Positions 32,159 to 33,734 of a stretch of 33,734 bases of DNA are shown one piece after another; the first letter of the stretch is position 1; the number at the start of each line of letters is the position of its first letter. Origin of the DNA: JAEUSF01 sp964484145 (GTDB taxonomy: Bacteria; Patescibacteriota; Doudnabacteria; UBA920); NCBI GenBank assembly GCA_964484145.1, contig CAZAED010000012.1, positions 1 to 33,734 of the forward strand. Direction: 5' to 3'. The notes below the pieces were generated by a model, which was not told where the DNA came from, searched no databases, and worked only from the letters and a program-made list of their open reading frames with translations. The position numbers and the translations under genes are program-made.

Positions 32159-32188
32159 AAGTATATACCGGAGTATATACTTTTTCAA
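32159..32188 (-). promoter_or_regulatory. Promoter of helicase cassette with overlapping operator
   Basis: Minus-strand -35 TTGAAA (32188-32183), 17-nt spacer, -10 TATACT (32165-32160), about 10 nt before the AbrB-like ATG, so the mRNA is nearly leaderless. The inverted repeat AAGTATATAC-CGGA-GTATATACTT (32159-32182) covers the spacer and -10 box, as expected for a repressor site. The same arms occur at the other end of the cassette (26399-26422). Confidence 0.75.
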
Positions 32189-32203
32189 TTCGCTTTGGGT
32201 AAG

Positions 32204-32236
32204 GGTCTTTTCAAAAAGACCTAAATATATTATAAT
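32204..32236 (+). promoter_or_regulatory. Promoter region of the 75-residue gene
   Basis: -10 TATAAT at 32231-32236 with a weak -35 TTTTCA (32208-32213) 17 nt upstream. An inverted repeat GGTCTTTT-CA-AAAAGACC (32204-32221) covers the -35 and could be an operator. It is divergent from the cassette promoter. Confidence 0.55.
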
Positions 32237-32280
32237 TTATGCACGTTTTTTAGGACTACAAGAAGAAGGAGAGGTTCAAA

Positions 32281-32508
32281 ATGAAAGATAGACAAAAGGC
32301 TGAGATTGCAAAGCAGGCCATAGCCCTTAAAGCTTTAGACGGCGGACAGAAAACCCAAGGCGGAATTATTCTGCCAAACGGGGCTGCAGTCACCGAATTC
32401 GGTAAACCGGGCGGGATGCAACCGGGTCCCAGCGATGTCGCGTTTGGCTTTGTACTATTCAAACACAAACGCAATGCTCGGTTGAGAACCCCCATCAAAA
32501 AGCGGTAG
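32281..32508 (+). CDS. Small basic protein of unknown function
   Basis: A 75-residue protein, not recognised. It has a charged helical start (MKDRQKAEIAKQ), a Gly/Pro-rich middle (GGIILPNGAAVTEFGKPGG) and a basic tail (KHKRNARLRTPIKKR), with no membrane segment. The coding call is supported by a strong AAGGAGAGG ribosome site about 10 nt before the ATG, an upstream TATAAT and a clear terminator just after the stop. Like the STAS gene it is richer in GC and has a stronger Shine-Dalgarno than its neighbours, which may mean high expression or a different origin. Confidence 0.7.
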   Translation: MKDRQKAEIAKQAIALKALDGGQKTQGGIILPNGAAVTEFGKPGGMQPGPSDVAFGFVLFKHKRNARLRTPIKKR

Positions 32509-32524
32509 CTGCTCAAAAATCATG

Positions 32525-32565
32525 GCCCGAGGGTGCATACGCATTCCTCGGGCTCCGTTTTTTTT
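32525..32565 (+). terminator. Intrinsic terminator of the 75-residue gene
   Basis: Stem GCCCGAGG / CCTCGGGC with a 13-nt loop, then TCCG and eight T. Its ending resembles that of the STAS gene terminator. Confidence 0.88.
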
Positions 32566-32605
32566 CATTATTTAAAAATACCAACTTCCACTCTACATTT
32601 CCGCG

Positions 32606-32633
32606 ACTGGACAATTCGCGCGAATTGTCCAGT
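32606..32633. repeat. Dispersed palindrome, copy 2 (28 bp)
   Basis: ACTGGACAATTCGC and its exact reverse complement, preceded by CG and followed by GGG. Identical over 28 bp to the copy at 33585-33612. Confidence 0.97.
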
Positions 32634-32659
32634 GGGGGTGGGATTTTGCTTTATGCCTT

Positions 32660-33505
32660 TTAAGCAGCCTTTGCTTGCTTGGGCTGGCTTGCGCTTTCGG
32701 CAATTTGCCTTATTTTTTCTAAAACCGACTTTAGGTTGTTTACGTTATTTTGAATATTTGTTTTTAAGTCTAGCTTCCCCAGTGCTTGCTGCTGCTCTTC
32801 TAGGGAACCTACGAACTGTAAAAAAACTTCCTGCTCTTTAGGCGAAAGCGGAGAATTTATGTCACTTCCCATACTTTGCATAAGCGCTTCAAAATTTTCT
32901 GAAGTTATACCCAAATAAAATACCGGTAAATTTTCAAGTTTAGTCCGAATTACTTTTCCATTCTTTACCCCTAAGCCAAAATTTACGGTAGCTCCACCTT
33001 TTTCTGCTTTCCGTTTAGTTTTTTCTGCTTTGTTCCTGTCATGCTCGCCTTCGTGAAAGTCGTCTATAGCACAAATTACTTCACCGGTTTTTTTGTTGAC
33101 TATTAAGTTGTCTACCCCTGCTTTATAGTCGTCATGCACCGCGGACCTAACTACCAAAAATTCATCTTTTAAAAATTTATAAAACAAAAGCATAATAGCC
33201 TGTTCAATTTTGCTTGATTTGCTTTGCTTGCTGCGCTCTTTCCAGTCTTTAATTATTCTATTATATTCCGGTGTACCTCTGTCTACGCGAAAAGCCATAC
33301 TGTGCGCGGCTTCGCTGTCTGAAACTTCGTTATTAAAATTAGCCATTTGGGAATCTGAGTAAATTCCTCCACTATTTTTTGCAAAACCCGGCATAGACAA
33401 AGTACCGTCTTTTTCTACCAAATCCTTTAACCTGTGAACTTTCTCCGCTTCCGAATTTATACTTTCAGAAGCAGCTAAAACTAGGCTCTCTAGTTTTTCA
33501 GCCAT
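32660..33505 (-). CDS. Uncharacterised protein, possibly nuclease-like core
   Basis: About 281 residues; start chosen at the ATG at 33505, which is preceded by AAGGGA, rather than the GTG at 33523. A middle region AVHDDYKAGVDNLIVNKK followed by GEVICAIDDFHEGEHD looks like the beta-hairpin of PD-(D/E)xK nucleases (an Asp, then a strand with acidic residues), but the expected ExK lysine is not in place, so this is only a hint. The last 60 residues are rich in Gln and charged residues and probably helical. No signal peptide or membrane segment. It is flanked on both sides by the 28-bp palindrome. Confidence 0.7.
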   Translation of the reverse strand: MAEKLESLVLAASESINSEAEKVHRLKDLVEKDGTLSMPGFAKNSGGIYSDSQMANFNNEVSDSEAAHSMAFRVDRGTPEYNRIIKDWKERSKQSKSSKIEQAIMLLFYKFLKDEFLVVRSAVHDDYKAGVDNLIVNKKTGEVICAIDDFHEGEHDRNKAEKTKRKAEKGGATVNFGLGVKNGKVIRTKLENLPVFYLGITSENFEALMQSMGSDINSPLSPKEQEVFLQFVGSLEEQQQALGKLDLKTNIQNNVNNLKSVLEKIRQIAESASQPKQAKAA

Positions 33506-33584
33506 GTTCCCTTTTCTTACCACCCTTGGTGCAAACTCATTTGTATTGCCAATATAAAATTTAGTATTTAATGCTTATTTTTCG

Positions 33585-33612
33585 ACTGGACAATTCGCGC
33601 GAATTGTCCAGT
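33585..33612. repeat. Dispersed palindrome, copy 3 (28 bp)
   Basis: ACTGGACAATTCGC and its reverse complement, including the same CG before and GTGGG after as copy 2. Lies between two minus-strand genes. Confidence 0.97.
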
Positions 33613-33621
33613 GGGTGCAAG

Positions 33622-33734
33622 TTAAACAAAAAGCTTGGTTGCTTGTTTTATATCTGCCGGCAAACTTTTATTTAAGACATAAAAAAAATGGCCTTGTTTA
33701 CATTCTGCTTCCAGCAAGTCTAAATTCTGTAAAA
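33622..33734 (-). CDS. C-terminal end of an unknown protein, cut by window edge
   Basis: An open minus-strand frame of 36 residues reaches a stop at 33624-33622 and ends ADIKQATKLFV. It contains LDLLEAECKQGHFFYVLNKS. No in-frame stop appears up to the window edge, and the sequence reads like a normal protein tail. Family unknown. Confidence 0.55.
   Translation of the reverse strand, partial: LQNLDLLEAECKQGHFFYVLNKSLPADIKQATKLFV

Overview
The window looks like a chromosomal segment of an AT-rich ultra-small bacterium of the Candidate Phyla Radiation (Patescibacteria; a Microgenomates or Katanobacteria-like member is my best guess). The basis is indirect: a compact type IV pilus locus with CPR-like pilin sequences, weak ribosome binding sites, many near-leaderless genes, a 23S rRNA gene not linked to a 16S gene, and very short spacers rich in small repeats. 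No taxonomic search was possible.

Layout. 1-2139 (minus): 5' two thirds of a 23S rRNA gene, cut by the window edge, with an upstream region (2140-2964) carrying a near-consensus promoter and a terminator-like hairpin but no 16S. 2968-3312 (plus): a lone STAS-domain gene with its own terminator. 3406-7517 (minus): a LytR_C membrane protein, a DUF2914 membrane protein and NAD-dependent DNA ligase, with a decayed copy of the ligase 3' end beside it. 7673-8062 (plus): a LysM protein. 8362-23629 (minus): a type IV pilus locus in the order pilM, pilN, pilO, a PilP-position protein, pilB, a pseudo-receiver, pilT, pilC, major pilin (own promoter and terminator), a pilin-like protein, an O-antigen-ligase/PglL-like protein, pilD, and four minor pilins, the last with a large C-terminal lectin-like domain. 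23708-24566 (plus): tRNA-Ile(GAU), a small membrane protein, a tandem pair of structured RNA elements, and tRNA-Ala(UGC). 24703-26343 (plus): guaA.

26390-32188 is the most unusual part: a minus-strand cassette of an AbrB-like regulator, a MazG/dCTPase-like pyrophosphohydrolase, a 666-residue fusion of GIY-YIG nuclease + Schlafen-group-3 (DUF2075) helicase + LexA/UmuD-type self-cleaving peptidase, a 906-residue SF1 helicase with a large unknown N-terminal half, and a 50-residue degenerate topoisomerase-type zinc finger. The same operator-like inverted repeat (arms AAGTATATAC) lies at both ends of the cassette, and copies of a 24-28 bp palindrome flank it. I read this as a candidate damage- or phage-responsive defence module; that role is inference.

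32281-33734: a small unknown plus-strand gene, an unknown minus-strand gene and the end of another gene cut by the window edge.

A second theme is small repeats that invade both spacers and genes: 14-mer repeats inside ligA and upstream of the 23S, an 18-codon palindromic element in frame in guaA, and 7-mer tandem repeats in pilus spacers, with related 7-nt-periodic sequence in prepilin leader regions.
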